In this document: piece by piece, positions 34,900 through 47,200 of the stretch | Layout: each line of letters opens with the position of its first letter | How positions within the stretch are numbered: the first letter of the stretch is position 1 | Assembly: GCA_003339415.1 (NCBI GenBank) | Contig: PDHQ01000149.1 | Location: forward strand, 21,221-85,220 | DNA length: 64,000 nucleotides | Direction of reading: 5' to 3' | From: Ophiocordyceps camponoti-saundersi (nom. inval.) | Lineage: Eukaryota > Ascomycota > Sordariomycetes > Hypocreales > Ophiocordycipitaceae | Notes under the pieces: generated by a model | What the model saw: the letters and a program-made list of their open reading frames with translations, nothing else | Database searches by the model: none | What the model was told of the DNA's origin: nothing | Position numbers and translations under genes: made by a program

Positions 34900-37117
34900 C
34901 TAGAAGCCGAGAGGCGATAGAGGTTTGATCGGTGACAGAGGACGCATGTCCTGGAGCCCGTCCTTGGGATTGCGATCGTTATGAGAGCCCGACTTGGAAG
35001 AAATGTTGGAGCGGACGCTCGCGTTGGACTGAGAAATGCTGTGGTCATGTTTCTTCGACCGTGTCTTCTTCCGGCCGCTGCTGCTCGTCGGTTTGGGGTT
35101 GCTTTCGGCGGCCGGAACCTGGCGTTCCTCGTGCTTCTCCTCCTTGGCCGGCTGCTGCGACTCGGTCAAGCCTCGGGGCAGCGGCTGCTCGAACAGCCCG
35201 TACTCTTCCTCGATGAACTTGGCCTCGTTCTTGCAACCCTTCCAGCAGTCCCTCCAGTCGCAGACGAGGAACTTGAAGCAAAAGGCGTCAATCTTCATGC
35301 AAGGCTGGAAGCAGATGCACAGGTTCCGAAAGTCCATCTTGTTCTTGTCCGAGTGGGCGAGCAGGAGGCTGAGATGGCAGGTGATGGCGAAGAGAAGGTA
35401 ATAGTTGAAGGGAGACAAGTTGGAGAGCTCGTCGATGAGCATCTGCGGAACCTCGGTCGAACCGGCGCATTCTCGCGAAATGCGGTCTTGCGCCTCTTTT
35501 GGGAACAACTCGTCGGGCAGTTCTCGTAGCCAAGCCTTGAGCATGGAGCCGATGATGTTGATGTCGTATAGATCGTCCTCCTCGAATAGATTGACGTCGT
35601 ATTCTGCGCCACGGCGTCAGTCAATGGGGGCAGGGGAGGGGGAGACATGGGAATGTCACGCACGCTCGTCAAACTTTCGTTGCCATTTCTTGACCTGCGG
35701 CCCGCTTCCGGGGACACGGTAGAGACCCTCGACGTCGCAACCCTTGTAGTTGAGATAGTCAATGGCCCGCCAGGGAAATGCGGGCATCCAAAACTCGGTC
35801 TTGTCTCTCGAATGCTCTAGGCGCTTCGAGATGCGCGTCAGGCGGGTTTGCTCTACCAACGGCAAGACGATGACCTTGAGCGCGTAATGCTCGTCGTCGA
35901 CGGTTTGCTCCTTGTCAGGGCCACTGTTGCGCGGGCCCTTGCCAAATAGCCCCTTGCTGATCATGTCGGCAGCTCTCGTCGACGAGCTGCGTAGTCCGCT
36001 GAGAAAGGTCGAACCGCCGCCATTCTCCTTTTGCGACGAGACTGGGAGGCGCCGGTCCCTTTCGCGGCTCGGAAAGTTTTCCTTTGCGTCTCGGCTGGGA
36101 GTCCTGTCTTGCGATCGATTTCGGACCGTCGAGTTGGACATTTCTCGAAGCAGCCGGTCCGAGGCCGATCCTTGAGACGCGGAGTCGACCAGATCGATCT
36201 TACTGGCGGCGAGGCCCGTGACCGACGGGTCTATGAGGCTACCCTGTTCTCTGCTGTCCCGCACCGACTTCGTGCGGCCCAGGAGGGTAAAGGGTTTTGA
36301 CCTGCTCTTCTTGCCGTGTGGTGGCGTCGAAGCAGTGTCGTGGTCACCAACGGACGACAACGAGAGTTCGGACCGGGACGGCTGTGGGGTCGAGAGTTTT
36401 TGGAGGGGGTCATGTGCGTATGGGGAATCTGCAAAAAAAAATACCCATGTCAGAAAATCGTGAAGGAACAAAGACGCGTTCACAGGAGAAGATGGGGTGG
36501 CTGAGTGGTAAAAGCGGACAGTGGCGCTTTGTCCACATGGGAGGCAGAAACAAGGGCGTCACCGTTGGCTTGCTAGGAGCCGTACCTCTGTGTTTTGATG
36601 ATGCGACGCCGTCGCTGCCCGAAGACGTAAGCTGCTCCCGCGAAGCCTGGTGCTGATGGCGGGAAGCAGCGGGGAGCTGATTGGAACCCTTGGAAGACTT
36701 GTTGAAGTGAAAGAAGCCCGCCTTGTTGGGTTTTTGTCGTTCTTTGGTGCCTTTGGGACTCGCACCGGCCGAAGGAGACAGCAATGCAGGCGAGGCTGGG
36801 CGACGTGGCATCGGAGGCGCGTCATCGAGCGAGGTCTTTGGTTCATCAAGCGAGATCTTGGGCTCATCGATGGAGACCTTGGGTTCTTGGCTTGGCTTGT
36901 CGTCGCTATTGACGGGCGGGGTGGACGATTTCGCCTCCTTGGTCTTGGTCAAGGGAGAGGATGCAGGCGACCGGGAGGCAGGCGACCGGGAGGCGGCGGA
37001 CGAGGCGATGCGAGACGCGGACCCGGGAGGTACCGGCTCGACATCGGGGACGCGGTCGGCGGACGAGGGCGGGGCCTCGGCCAGCACCAGGGGCTGGGGG
37101 ATGGGCTTGCGTGTCAT
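34900..37117 (-). CDS. Rho GTPase-activating protein (RhoGAP domain)
   Basis: Three exons on the minus strand, 37117-36586, 36428-35664 and 35603-34900, give 666 aa. Splices give SSKHR-DSPYAHDP and FDE-QYDVNLFEEDDLYDIN. The first 250 residues are disordered and Ser/Pro-rich, with a small internal repeat (SIDEPKISLDEPKTSLDD). The RhoGAP domain starts around YALKVIVLPLVEQTR and contains the arginine finger in GLYRVPGSGPQVKKW, then LKAWLRELPDELFP, LPFNYYLL-like SPFNYYLLFAITCHL and NKMDFRNLCICFQP. It stimulates GTP hydrolysis on a Rho/Cdc42-type GTPase; I cannot tell which. The C-terminus is basic and Ser-rich, ending PLSPIKPLSPLGF. Intron 1 is preceded by a T8 tract. Confidence 0.9.
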
Positions 37118-39401
37118 GACGGAGCGATTGGGGGCGAGAAAGGAAGCGAGGAAGGCGACGCGCCGTGGTCAGTCGAGAATGGAGTCGAGAATCGAGCCGA
37201 GAAGAACCGAAGCGGAAATCGATGAGAAGCGAGGCGGCCTCGACCAGCGAGAATAGCGACGAGCCGGGTCGGCCGGAGACGAGGAGCGAAACGGCGGACG
37301 AGGTCAAGTGCTCTTCTTTGCTCGGCCCGTCGATGAGCATCGCGCAGCTGATAAGGTTGTAACTATTGTTTTTTTCTCGTTTGCGCCGCGGGAGACGGAC
37401 GGCGAGGATCAGGCCGTCGGCGACAGTCAGGGTCCGGGCAATGGAACAGTGAGGCGAGCAGAAAAGATGGGAGAAGAAAGAAGAGCGTCGTGTCTCGAAT
37501 CTTTGGCTGAGGCACAAGGCACACACGGTACATGCGAATACGGACCGACGGCGCCGTCAGCCATCTGCCGCCCCCCTGGCCGACTCTCGATAGGGATCTG
37601 AAACGCATGTTGCAGGGGCCTTTTTCAGGGGTAACGCGCCAATCCAGCATCCTGCCGGGAGTACCTCTGATGTACCCCGTCCCTACTAGTGGTAGGACTC
37701 CGTAGGAGTATGTACATACATGCCTGCATTACACATGGAGGTTTACGCGGCCTCGTCGATTCGTGCCAGCCTCCCCTCCGCTCCGCTCCATCTCCAGCGG
37801 ACGGGCTTTGATCTTCCTGTGATCATTCGTAGTGAAATATGGTAGATGAAAGTGAGGCCGTAGGAGCAACTGTCTGTAGGTATGTACATACATTGTATGC
37901 GTGTATCTACCTCTCAGTACCAAGGGGGGTAATGTAGTATGTTTGTGCAAACACACTATGCTTGCATGGAATTACCTAGGAACCCTTTCTCCTCCTCCTC
38001 CTCCTCCTCCTACCCCCTCTCCGCTCTCCCTCTTCTCCTCTTCTCTCCATCGCACAATTACAACACCTCTCTCTCTCCGCCACTGGCCACTACTACATAC
38101 TACATTGTACATTCTACTCTGCTGAACCGGCTTTTCCCTGTCTGATGCAAGCTGCGCGCGGCGTTGCTCTGACGTGCCGTGCGTCTTCCTTTTTCTTCCC
38201 TTCCTTGTTTCTTTTCTCCATGTTTCTCTTTTTTTCTTTTTTCCTTCTTCTTTTTTCTTTTTATAATTCTTGCTTTCTCTCGCCCGTTTCCAAAACAGCC
38301 GTCATGCCGCAAAAGGGCGCATCTCGAGCCATGCGAATGAGAAGAGAGTCTATGCCAAGGTGGGATCCGGAATGGAGACGAAAAGGAAACCTTCACTCCA
38401 CCGCTCCACCCCTCCTCCTTGCTCTCTCTCTCTCTCGCCCCTTCATCCCTCCCTCTTCTTCTTCGTCTCCGTGGTACGGCTTATGAATGTTCGAGGCCCG
38501 CCTCGCTCCATTTCCAGGCGTCGGGATCCCGATTGTGGTACGGCCAGGAGACGGAGCGTTGTACAACCTGCCTGCTAACATTGTTGTACATATGTACCTA
38601 CGGATACCAACACACACACATGCACCGATGGCGGCACAGTCATCGTGTAAGCCACCGCGAGAGAGAATTGCACAACGGCTGGGCACCCTCGCGTCGGCAC
38701 GCCCGCACATGGATAGCCCACAGGGCTGGTTCCACTGCCGCTGCAATGGGGCTGCAGGAAGCTGTCTTCAACCTCACCAGCCCCTCCTCCGGTGTCCAGT
38801 CTGTGATGTCAGCGATGGAGCCGTCTTCCCTTGCCCGCCAGCTCATTGCACACCCTCCCGTCGAGGCACTGACCGGCTCCGGCACTCGTGGCAAGTTTCA
38901 GGTGCGTACATCTCTTATACCTACCTGGTAATCAAGGGCAGATAGATCCCTGGGTATGTATGTGTAGGTAGGTATGTAGGTAGGTCGGTAGGTCGGTAAA
39001 GCACCGAGGCCAAAAGCAGCCGGCCAAAGCCCTACCCTATATGCGGTTACAGGTCCCCGTTTCGTGGGCTCTCTGTCCGCGCCTGTGCTCAACTTTCAGT
39101 CTGCCAAATACCGTTGCACCGGTGATGAACTGCATAGCCCCCAGCTCCCATGACCGCCTACATGCTGCAGTAAGCATCCAACAGCAGCCGCGGAGACACC
39201 CAAGAATCACCTGCGCACAGGCGTACCTCACAGAGGCTCACACAGTACAGTGAGCACACACATGTGTGAGAGAATACGAATACGATCTCATGCAAGCCGA
39301 CCTCAAACAAATGCACGGACGGGCGGGGCAGCGCACGTGGCTCACGCTTACTTCATCCAGTCCAACCTCACCGTAGCCCTCACCACAAACACAAGCTCGC
39401 G
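37118..39401. promoter_or_regulatory. Long divergent intergenic region RhoGAP / BET2
   Basis: 2.28 kb. It is rich in pyrimidine tracts (37990-38060, 38180-38270), GTAGGTA-type repeats (38953-38998) and ends with a CACGTG (39334-39339) 63 bp before BET2. The 38302-38362 and 38740-38900 stretches have somewhat coding-like composition followed by GTG-type donors, but no family was recognised and no continuous model could be built. Confidence 0.45.
38953..38998. repeat. GTAGGTA tetranucleotide tract
   Basis: Imperfect repeat of (GGTA/GGTC)n, upstream of BET2. It belongs to the family of related tracts seen in most intergenic regions of this window. Confidence 0.8.
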
Positions 39402-40429
39402 ATGCCTCAGGCAGCCGACGTACCGGACCTGGCCATCGAAGCCCATGTCAAGTATATTCAAAGCTTGGACTCGAGAAAGGATGAATTAGAGTATTGGTTG
39501 ACGGAGCATCTCCGCCTCAACGGCGTTTACTGGGGCCTGACTGGACTTCACCTCCTTGGGCGACCTGAGGCCCTACCTAGGGCTGAAACCATCGACTTCG
39601 TGCTGTCTTGTCAACATGCCAGTGGAGGTTTCGGCGCCGCCCCAGAACACGATGCCCACATGCTCTGCACTGTAAGTGCCGTGCAGGTCCTCGCCATGGT
39701 CGATGCCTTGGATGAGCTCGACACACGCGGCCCAGGCAAGGCTCAGGTGGGCAAATGTACGTGTCCTCGTCCGGCCTCGTCGTTCGCGCGTCTGACGCCA
39801 TAGTCGCAGACATCGCCGATTTGCAAGACAGTGCCACGGGCAGTTTTTTCGGTGATGAATGGGGCGAGCAAGACACACGTTTCCTCTACGGCGCCTTTAA
39901 TGCCCTTTCGCTGCTTGGCATGCTGTCGTTGATCGACGTCGACAAAGCCGTTGCCCACATCGTCTCATGCGCAAACTTCGACGGCGGTTACGGCATGGTC
40001 CCTGGTGCAGAGTCGCATTCTGGTCAAATCTTCACGTGCCTTGCCGCGTTAAGCATAGCCGGGCGCCTGGACACGGTCGAAAAAGACAAGTTGAGCGCCT
40101 GGCTGAGCGAGAGGCAAACAGATGGCGGCGGTCTCAATGGGCGCCCTGAAAAGCTGGAAGACGTGTGCTACAGTTGGTGGGTGTTGAGCAGCCTCGCGAT
40201 GCTCGGTCGGACGGACTGGATCGACCGTGATGCCCTGACGAGCTTCATCCTCCGGAGCCAGGACACCGAAGAGGGGGGCATTTCAGACCGACCGGGCGAT
40301 ATGGTCGATGTGTGGCACACTTGTTTTGGCCTGGCCGGTCTGAGTCTTCTTGGCTATCCTGGGATGGAGGCAGTTGACCCCGTTTATTGCATGCCCAAGG
40401 CCATTATCGACCGACTGCTTAAACGATGA
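39402..40429 (+). CDS. BET2: Rab geranylgeranyltransferase (type II) beta subunit
   Basis: Exons are 39402-39756 and 39810-40429, giving 324 aa (yeast Bet2 is 325). The splice gives QVGK-YIADLQD. The prenyltransferase alpha-toroid repeats are visible: [90 protein letters not shown] and [16 protein letters not shown]. The zinc ligands fit the family: the Asp and Cys in [10 protein letters not shown] and the His in DVWHTCFG. With the alpha subunit (Bet4) and Rab escort protein it adds geranylgeranyl groups to Rab GTPases, which are also the targets of TRAPPII (TRS65 in this window). Confidence 0.95.
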
Positions 40430-41437
40430 CCAACCATGATTCTTTGGCGTGGTCGTGCGGTCCAGTGACCGTATCTAAGGGAGCGCAGCTTGATACCAGA
40501 ATGTGTGTAAGAGGAGGAGGACGAGGGGGAGGAGAATGAGACGACGAAGAAACTCTCCCCCCCCGCGCTCTCTTCCCGCTTTGCCGTTCACAACGTGGTG
40601 TGAAGGAATAAAAAAAATCAAACAAATCTGCACGCTTGATGATGGTATAATTCAACCACCTACCTGCCAAGGCGGGAGGCAGTCAGGATGTTAGTGGTAG
40701 GTAGGCAGGTAGGTGTAGCTACTAACTACCTAGGTGTCATCTATCTACCAAGTCGGTAGATGATAGTTGGGAGGTGGTAGGTAGGTAACCACCTAGGTCG
40801 ATAGGTCTCTACACATACAGGCCCCTACAGACACGCTTCAGCAGCCAGAGAATATCATCTTCTTCCGCGGAGAGGTGCTCCAAGGCTCTGATGAATGAGC
40901 GGCGGTGAGAGCGGCGGAAGACAGCGGAAGGCGGCTGGACAGTCGTCGAGGCAACTACCTTCCTTCCCTCTAGATGGGTGGGTGCCTGTTCCTCCTGTCT
41001 GCCTCAGGCCTCACCTTCACCTTGACCTCTGTCCCCCATTTTTTCTCCCACTCCTTTCTCCTCTCGCACCTCCTTCTCTTTCATCTCATCCTCTCGGCTT
41101 TTTTCAGTGCCGCTCTTGCCCACGACGAAGCCTCATTCGCGTCCTCAGGCGAGTGACGCGTCTAGCAGGAGCTCTTCCACCCGGTGAGCCTCTCGTTTCC
41201 GTATTTCCCCCGTTCTCTGTCTTTTCCTTGCTTCAGTTGCTCTTTGCCCCCAAATTGCTTCCACTGTGCTCTGGCTTTCCAGAACTGTTGCTACGTCCGT
41301 CACGTTCCTGCTGCTCGCCCTCCGGGTGTTCATCCAGAACAGGGCCGGATTGTCAGTCGGCTTGCCCAGACTGACCGGCCCGCGTTGCTCTCGCCGACCC
41401 AAGGACTATTCATGGCTGACACTGAGTTTGGCAGGTC
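40430..41437. promoter_or_regulatory. Intergenic region BET2 / zinc-finger-like gene
   Basis: About 1 kb. It contains a dense GTAGGTA/CTACC cluster (40694-40806), a pyrimidine-rich stretch (41035-41105) and ACGCGT (41156-41161). A possible leader intron runs from GTGAGC at 41184 to the CAG ending at 41434, with its 3' splice site three bases before the next start codon. Confidence 0.5.
40694..40806. repeat. GTAGGTA / TACCTAC repeat cluster
   Basis: Imperfect tetranucleotide repeats of both orientations (ggtaggtaggcaggtaggt, ctactaactacctaggt, ggtggtaggtaggtaacc), able to pair as partly self-complementary arms. No ORF. Confidence 0.8.
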
Positions 41438-43411
41438 ATGGCGTCGTTGGCCGCCACCAGAGGCAACACGCCCAGCTCCGCGACCAAGCAAATACCCCTA
41501 CTTTGTATCGTCTGCCCCGAGGCTCCGCGCTTCTCTGACGTCTCCCACCTCTTGACGCACATCGCCTCCAAGGGCCATCTGCACCATGAGACGCAGACCA
41601 GGCTCAAATCTCATCAGGATCTCACAGCTACCACCCGTCTGCAGCAGTACGAGCAGTGGTACAACGACAATGGCATCGAAGACCTCCTGGTCGAACGCAT
41701 GAGAGCCAAGCAGATGAAGGAAGCAGCTAAGACGAGGCGCACGAGAGGAGCTGCCCCTTTAACCTCACTGAATGTGCGTGCTTCTATACTTGACCTGTCA
41801 AGCAAAGCTTCATGCTGATGTTGGAAGCAGCCGAAGCGCAAGACGAAGCGGCCGTCAAACTCCGCCATCGTCAAGTCAGAGCACGAAGAATTCACCCAAG
41901 AGTTTCCCCTGTTCCCCGGGTTTTTCGCCTCAGAGAATGAAGTCGATATTCAAGACGGTTTCTTTGTCGCCAATGAGATGCTGTCTCTCAAGGGTCAGGT
42001 CTGGCCGGGCATGGGCAAGATGGACCTCGCCAATGAGGATATGAAGCGCACCCGCAACCAGCGCAAGCCAAATTCTGTCATCGAGAAGATGCGCCGAACT
42101 TCCGAAGGCATCGAGCCCACTCAAGTCGTCATGACGCCCGATCTCGAGGTGGAGAGGATCAAAGGCGTATATGACAGCTCCTCTCCGATACCCGGTCAGG
42201 GAGAAGAGGTGAGAGCTACTCTGTGCTTTGTCGTTGAACAGAAAAGCTGATTTCAGTAGACGCCAAAAAAGCCATCGAGACCCAAGCGCAAGAGGCCCGA
42301 GGTACTGGCAGAAATTTCGTCAAACGTTCCCAGAGGCGGAGTCCGCCGGTCTAACCGTAACACCCTGGCAAAGGCCAACCGAGGACAGCGTCTGAAGCTG
42401 GATTTTGAACGCGACACCAGTTCAGACCAGACGCCGTCTCTCGGATCCTTCAGACATGGCCACGACCTCTTCCAAGACGATGACGGATCCTCTTCCGGTA
42501 TGCCACGTAACAACCCCTCGATACCGACAGAACTGATGGACGCAGGAGTGTTCGAGGATCGGTCATTCTCTACACCTCTACATCAAGATCAAAAGTACGA
42601 GTCCAGTTCACCGCTGACCAGCCCGTCACTGAGCTCATGGTACACTAGGTACGATTCGCGGGACCGACTTGGGCTGCATTCCCTGAACCCAATGTCCCAC
42701 TCGAATGTGCCATCGCCGACTCCCTCTACGAGAGACATGCCCACTCGCCTCCTCCCCGCCCGAGACGCGGCGAACCGAGGGAGGCAGCAGACTCACGGAT
42801 ACCTCGGTCATGGCGGGCACATGACATTGGGTGAGTCGTGAGTCGTCCATGTTGAAGGTGATGAGGCTGACCAGAGGCAAGGCTCTCTCGCACAAGTCGA
42901 GGCATCGTTTGGCCTCAGCGACTCGCCCATTTACAGCAGCTCAGTAAGGGTGCCCTTCGCCGCCACCAACCATTTTGGCGCCCTCGCTCAGGACAACTTT
43001 CGCCTCCATCCTGCTCAACAGCCGCAGCCCAAGCACGGAGATTATTCGTCCACGACGGGCGACTCCTTGTCCGCCTCGGGTGGTAATCAGTTCCTTCCCA
43101 TGCCCGAATCCAATCCCCTTTTCTCCCATGACCGCCTATTCCTCTCCTCCTTCAGCCAGCCGCACGCAAATCAGTCTCTGTCCTCTCTCGGATTCACGCC
43201 TATCAATCGAGGTCGAGATCACAGCCTTGCAGCCCAAGACCACGAGCGGCGGGCGTCTGGTCCTTGTATCAAGACCGAGCCACAACTATGCGATAGTATC
43301 GACAGCAGCGATGCGAAGCAGGGCCCTTTTGTCGGCAGCCTATGGGACGCGCAACCCACCGAGAACAGTTTGGATCTAGCGGAAGAACTCGGTGACGAAG
43401 TTGACATCTGA
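41438..43411 (+). CDS. Uncharacterised fungal protein with a single C2H2-like zinc finger
   Basis: I do not recognise a named family. The model has four exons, 41438-41773, 41831-42208, 42260-42830 and 42882-43411, for 604 aa. The first 70 residues hold a C-x2-C-x14-H-x5-H pattern (CIVCPEAPRFSDV...LLTHIASKGH) like single-finger, U1/matrin-like proteins, then a helical stretch (RLQQYEQWYNDNGIEDLLVERMRAKQMKEA). The middle has basic patches (PKRKTKRPS, RPKRKRPEV) that suit nuclear localisation, and a short RGGVRRSNRNT motif. The rest is Ser/Pro/Asp-rich and disordered. The protein ends AEELGDEVDI. Exons 3-4 are the least certain: acceptor 42881 (AAG) was chosen for frame. An RNA- or DNA-binding role is only a guess from the finger type. 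Confidence 0.75.
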
Positions 43412-44220
43412 AGCTAGTGCCCCTAACGCGATCAGAGGTGCAGACACCCAGCCAAATTTGCCACGCTGACGGAAGACGTCCCTGGCATTAATGAGCACTG
43501 CCATGGCCTGTCGATTCTCGTCCCGACAAGCTGCTCGGTGGTGTATCAGCGCGAATGGCGCCTTCTTTTGCCTCCCTCTGTCGCGTCCCTCAGGCGAATC
43601 GGGATGGCAAAGCGTCATCTCAAGGCTATACACATTTCATTGCGCTAAGTTTTTGTTTTCTCTTTTAAAAAGTCCTTGTGGCGTTCTTTGTTGGCAGCCG
43701 ATTGAAGCATGTTGAAGGCCGCGAGTAGAGATATCTACATTCGAAAGCCGTTTCTCCGTTGCGTGAGAGGGATTTCCCAAAGGGCGTTCGTTACCGACCG
43801 AGACCGAGAAGGCTACTGCATATCTATTGTTGATGGGTTTCCCACTTCGTTTCCCCGCCCGCGGGCTGAGGTGTTACTGATGGGAAAGGAGCCGCCTTTT
43901 GATGCTTGGGGCCGAAAGTTGAGCGGGCAGGTAATGAGCCTTACAGTGAGTGAGTGGGATGGACTCTGGGGCGGCGAATGGGGCTGGATTGATGGCGAGA
44001 CGACTTTGGTGGCCACTTGGTCTGGCTGAGCCGTAGGACTTTCGAAGTTCACAGATGAGAAGACGTATGGCTTAGGTGGCCTTGGGCGTTCCGAGCACAC
44101 TATATTCGAGAGACAAGACGGAATACAATTGGCTCCCGTTTTCAAACTGCCTAAGTATGCTGGAGATGTATGTTACGGCGCAAGACAAGCACGAGTTGGA
44201 ACCGAGTCTGACGAGTCGGG
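43412..44220. other. Convergent 3' intergenic region zinc-finger gene / MSH3
   Basis: 809 bp between stop codons. A 106-codon ORF (43709-44029 +) begins with ATG but has no recognisable motif, and its antisense frame is also open; I do not call it a gene. Confidence 0.5.
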
Positions 44221-47200
44221 TCACAACTGCTCAACGGTGGCGACCAGCTGGTCTAACTGGTCGGAGGCGTCTCCCGAGACGACGTCATTCAACATCCGAA
44301 AGGCGGCTTGCAGTCTCCGCCTGGTAACGTCAAGCTCCAGCTCGGTCGACTTATTGGCGGCCACGTCGATGACGTGCTTGGGGATGCGGGCCAGGCGGGC
44401 AACGTTGAGGCCGTACGACCGGTGGGCGACGCCCTCGCCGACCTCGTAGAGGAAGGTGATGTTCTGATGGCCGTCGGGGCCTGGGGGCTCGGCCTTGAAG
44501 CGCATGTGGACGTTGTCGACGGCGTCGAGGCCGTCGGCGACGCGGGATAGGTTCTGGTAGTGGGTGATGAAGAGGGTGAGGCAGCGGGTCTCGGTGACGA
44601 CGTGGTGGAGGACGGCGTGGGCGATGGCGGCGCCGTCGTGGGTGCTTGTGCCGCGGCCGAGCTCGTCTAGGATGACGAGGCTTCGTGGCGTTGCCTGGCG
44701 GAGGATGCGGGCCGTCTCGGAGAGCTCCACCATGAAGGTCGACTCTCCTGCCAGGAGGTTGTCGTGGGCGCCTGAGCGGGTGTGGATGGCGTCGCAGAGG
44801 GTTAGGCTCAGCGACTCGGCGGGGACGAAGGAGCCTATCTGGGCCAGGAGGACGATCAGGGCTAGGGCGCGGACGAAGGACGACTTGCCGCCCATGTTGG
44901 GCCCGGTGATGAGGTGGGCTAGAGGGGAAGGGTGGGCGAGGGTGGTGGAGAAGGGGATGTAGCCGCCTTCGAGCGTGTGCTCGGCCATGGGATGACGGCC
45001 TTGGGATATGGAGATGGTCGGCTCGGACGAGGAGGGCAGGAAGGTCGGTCTGCTGTAGCCCGGCTGGGCGGCGACCTTGGCCAGGGAGAGGAGGCAGTCG
45101 AGCGTGGCCAGGGCGGAGACGGCGTCGCGGAGAGGCTGGTAGTCGGCCGCTATCCTGGCGAGGAGGTCCTTGAAGGCCCTGTCGCAGGCGGCGGCGAGGG
45201 CCTCGCGGTGCTGGTCGCGTTCGGCCACGAGGCGGACGACGTCGGGCGTGTGGAAGCGGGAGAGCTTCTTGGTGCCCGAGATTTTGCTCCACGAGGCGGG
45301 AACCTTTCCGACGCTGCCGTTGGGCACCTCGATGAGATACTCGATTCCTGCCACGGTGACGTACTCGACCTTTGCCTTGCTGCCCATCTGGGCGGCGGCG
45401 ACGGAACGATGGGTGTCGAGCTCGTGCTCGACGTGGACGATGCCGAGCTGGTGATCCTGCATGTCCTCGGTCTGGTGCTCGGTGCGGAAGAAGGCGTACT
45501 TGTCGTCCTTGCGCGCCGCCTGAGCGTTGATGGGCTCCAGAAAGCCTATGATCGAGGGGAGGATGCTGGGGAGGGCTTTGACGGCCGACGATAGGGGGAT
45601 CGAGGAGAAGGGGGGAGACTTGGAAGACGTCGCGTGGTAATAGGTGGCGATCTTCTGCAGCGTCTGCAGGACCGACAGGAGTTCGGGCCTCGTGCATTTG
45701 CCGTAATATATGCGGATGAGACTCCTCTCGAGGTCGGTCTTGATGGACGAAAGCAGCGTCTCCAGCTCGTCGACGGGGGCCGTCGATTGCTTGTCGACGA
45801 GCTCCTCAACCGCCGCCATCCTCTCCTCGAGGCGATCCCGGTCCAGCAAAGGCCGGCCTACCCATTTCCGCAGCAGGCGTTGGCCGAAGCGCGTGAGCGT
45901 CTTGTCGAGGGCCCAGAACAGGCTGCCCTTGCTGGAGTGGTCGGTGGAGTTGCGATAGACTTCGAGGCTCTCGAGCGTCGTTCCGTTGACGAGCACGTGC
46001 GAGCGGGTGCCGAAGTTCTGAAAGTATTTGGTCAGGTTGAGGATGTGCTCCAAGCCGTACTCCTTCAGGTGGTTTATCATGGCCGAGAGGCAGATCGTGA
46101 CCGGCTCGGGCAGCTTGAGGACCTTTTCGAGAATGGCGTCCTCGGAAGCGTCCTGAAGCCTGTCGGCGTAGAACTGCGCAACGTGGGAGGAGGCCTCGGC
46201 CCCGGCAGTCGAGCTCCGGGACACGCGTTCGACACGGCTACGGTCGCCAAAGACGTTTGTGCTGCTACCGGACAAGTGCTGGATCAGCTTGTCGGTGCCC
46301 TTGGTCAGCTCGCCGACGATGAGAAACTCGCATGGCGAAATGTGCAGCAGCCTCGTTTCCACCTCGCTCCGCATGAAGCCGTCCTCGAAGGCGTCGTATA
46401 CGATGTCGCCCGTCGAAGGCTGGACGGCGAGGATGCCAACGTCGACCTTTTCGTCCGTCCCTGAGCCCTTGGATTTGGTCTCGGTGATGGCCAGCAGGTA
46501 GCCACCAGAAGGAGCGCCGTCCGTCTGGTGATCGAGCTCACCGTTCTCATCGATGTAGGTGCCCTTGGTGTAGAGATTGGTGAGTTTTCTGATGAATGGG
46601 GCGTTGCGATTGTCTCCCGCCTTCTTGAGCGCTGCTGTTTCGATCTGACGGACGACGCCGACCTTGTAGCCAGCAGCCACCAATCGCCGGGCGTGGACAG
46701 ACAGTCTGTGGACGGGAATGCTGGCGGAAGCAAAGCGGTCCAGGTGTGCCTCGGACGGATCTAGAGGTTCAGTCAGCGACGGTATTTAGAGTGGTGGGTA
46801 GAGGGAGTTCGAACGCTCGTCATATCGGAGCTTGCCAGGTATGCAGACGATGCTGAGCTCCTTGGCCGCGATCCGCGCATCCTCGCCAAAGAAGCGGAAT
46901 TTGTAGCCCACTTCGACGATGAGAATAGTATCCATGTGCTTTCTCTTGATGTCGAGAAATTGCGTCTCCATGGGAGTCAGCTTGGCCGACTTCGCGTTCT
47001 TCTTGCCGGGCTTGAAGGGAGCCGGGGGTTGTTCGTCGGCCTCGTCATCATCGGCTTCCGGTTCGTCTTCGGCGACAGTTGTTTGCTGTAGAGAAGACCG
47101 GCCTTTCCAAGACAGAGCGTCTGGGTTACCGAGCTTTTTCACAAATCGTCTGTGCAGCTCCTCGTTGATGCGCTTCGTGGCGTCGTCATCATCGTCGCGA

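Noticed and set aside
36498..36508. tRNA-like box A (TGGCTGAGTGG) inside a RhoGAP intron
   Set aside because: No box B (GGTTCGANNCC) and no cloverleaf partner for the acceptor stem within the next 100 bases.
38419..38945. Overlapping ORFs of 152-170 codons in two frames
   Set aside because: No family, low-complexity starts and no splice model; kept only as a question in the gap finding.
42944..42949. Additional donor (GTAAGG) in the last exon of the zinc-finger-like gene
   Set aside because: The frame stays open with consistent composition past it to the stop, and no good acceptor keeps the frame.
43709..44029. 106-codon ORF with an ATG between the zinc-finger gene and MSH3
   Set aside because: No motif or recognisable family, and its antisense frame is open too; it sits in a 3' convergent region.
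44351..45697. 448-codon minus-strand ORF inside MSH3
   Set aside because: It is an out-of-frame shadow of the conserved MSH3 ATPase exon, with Arg/Pro-rich composition typical of GC-rich off-frames.
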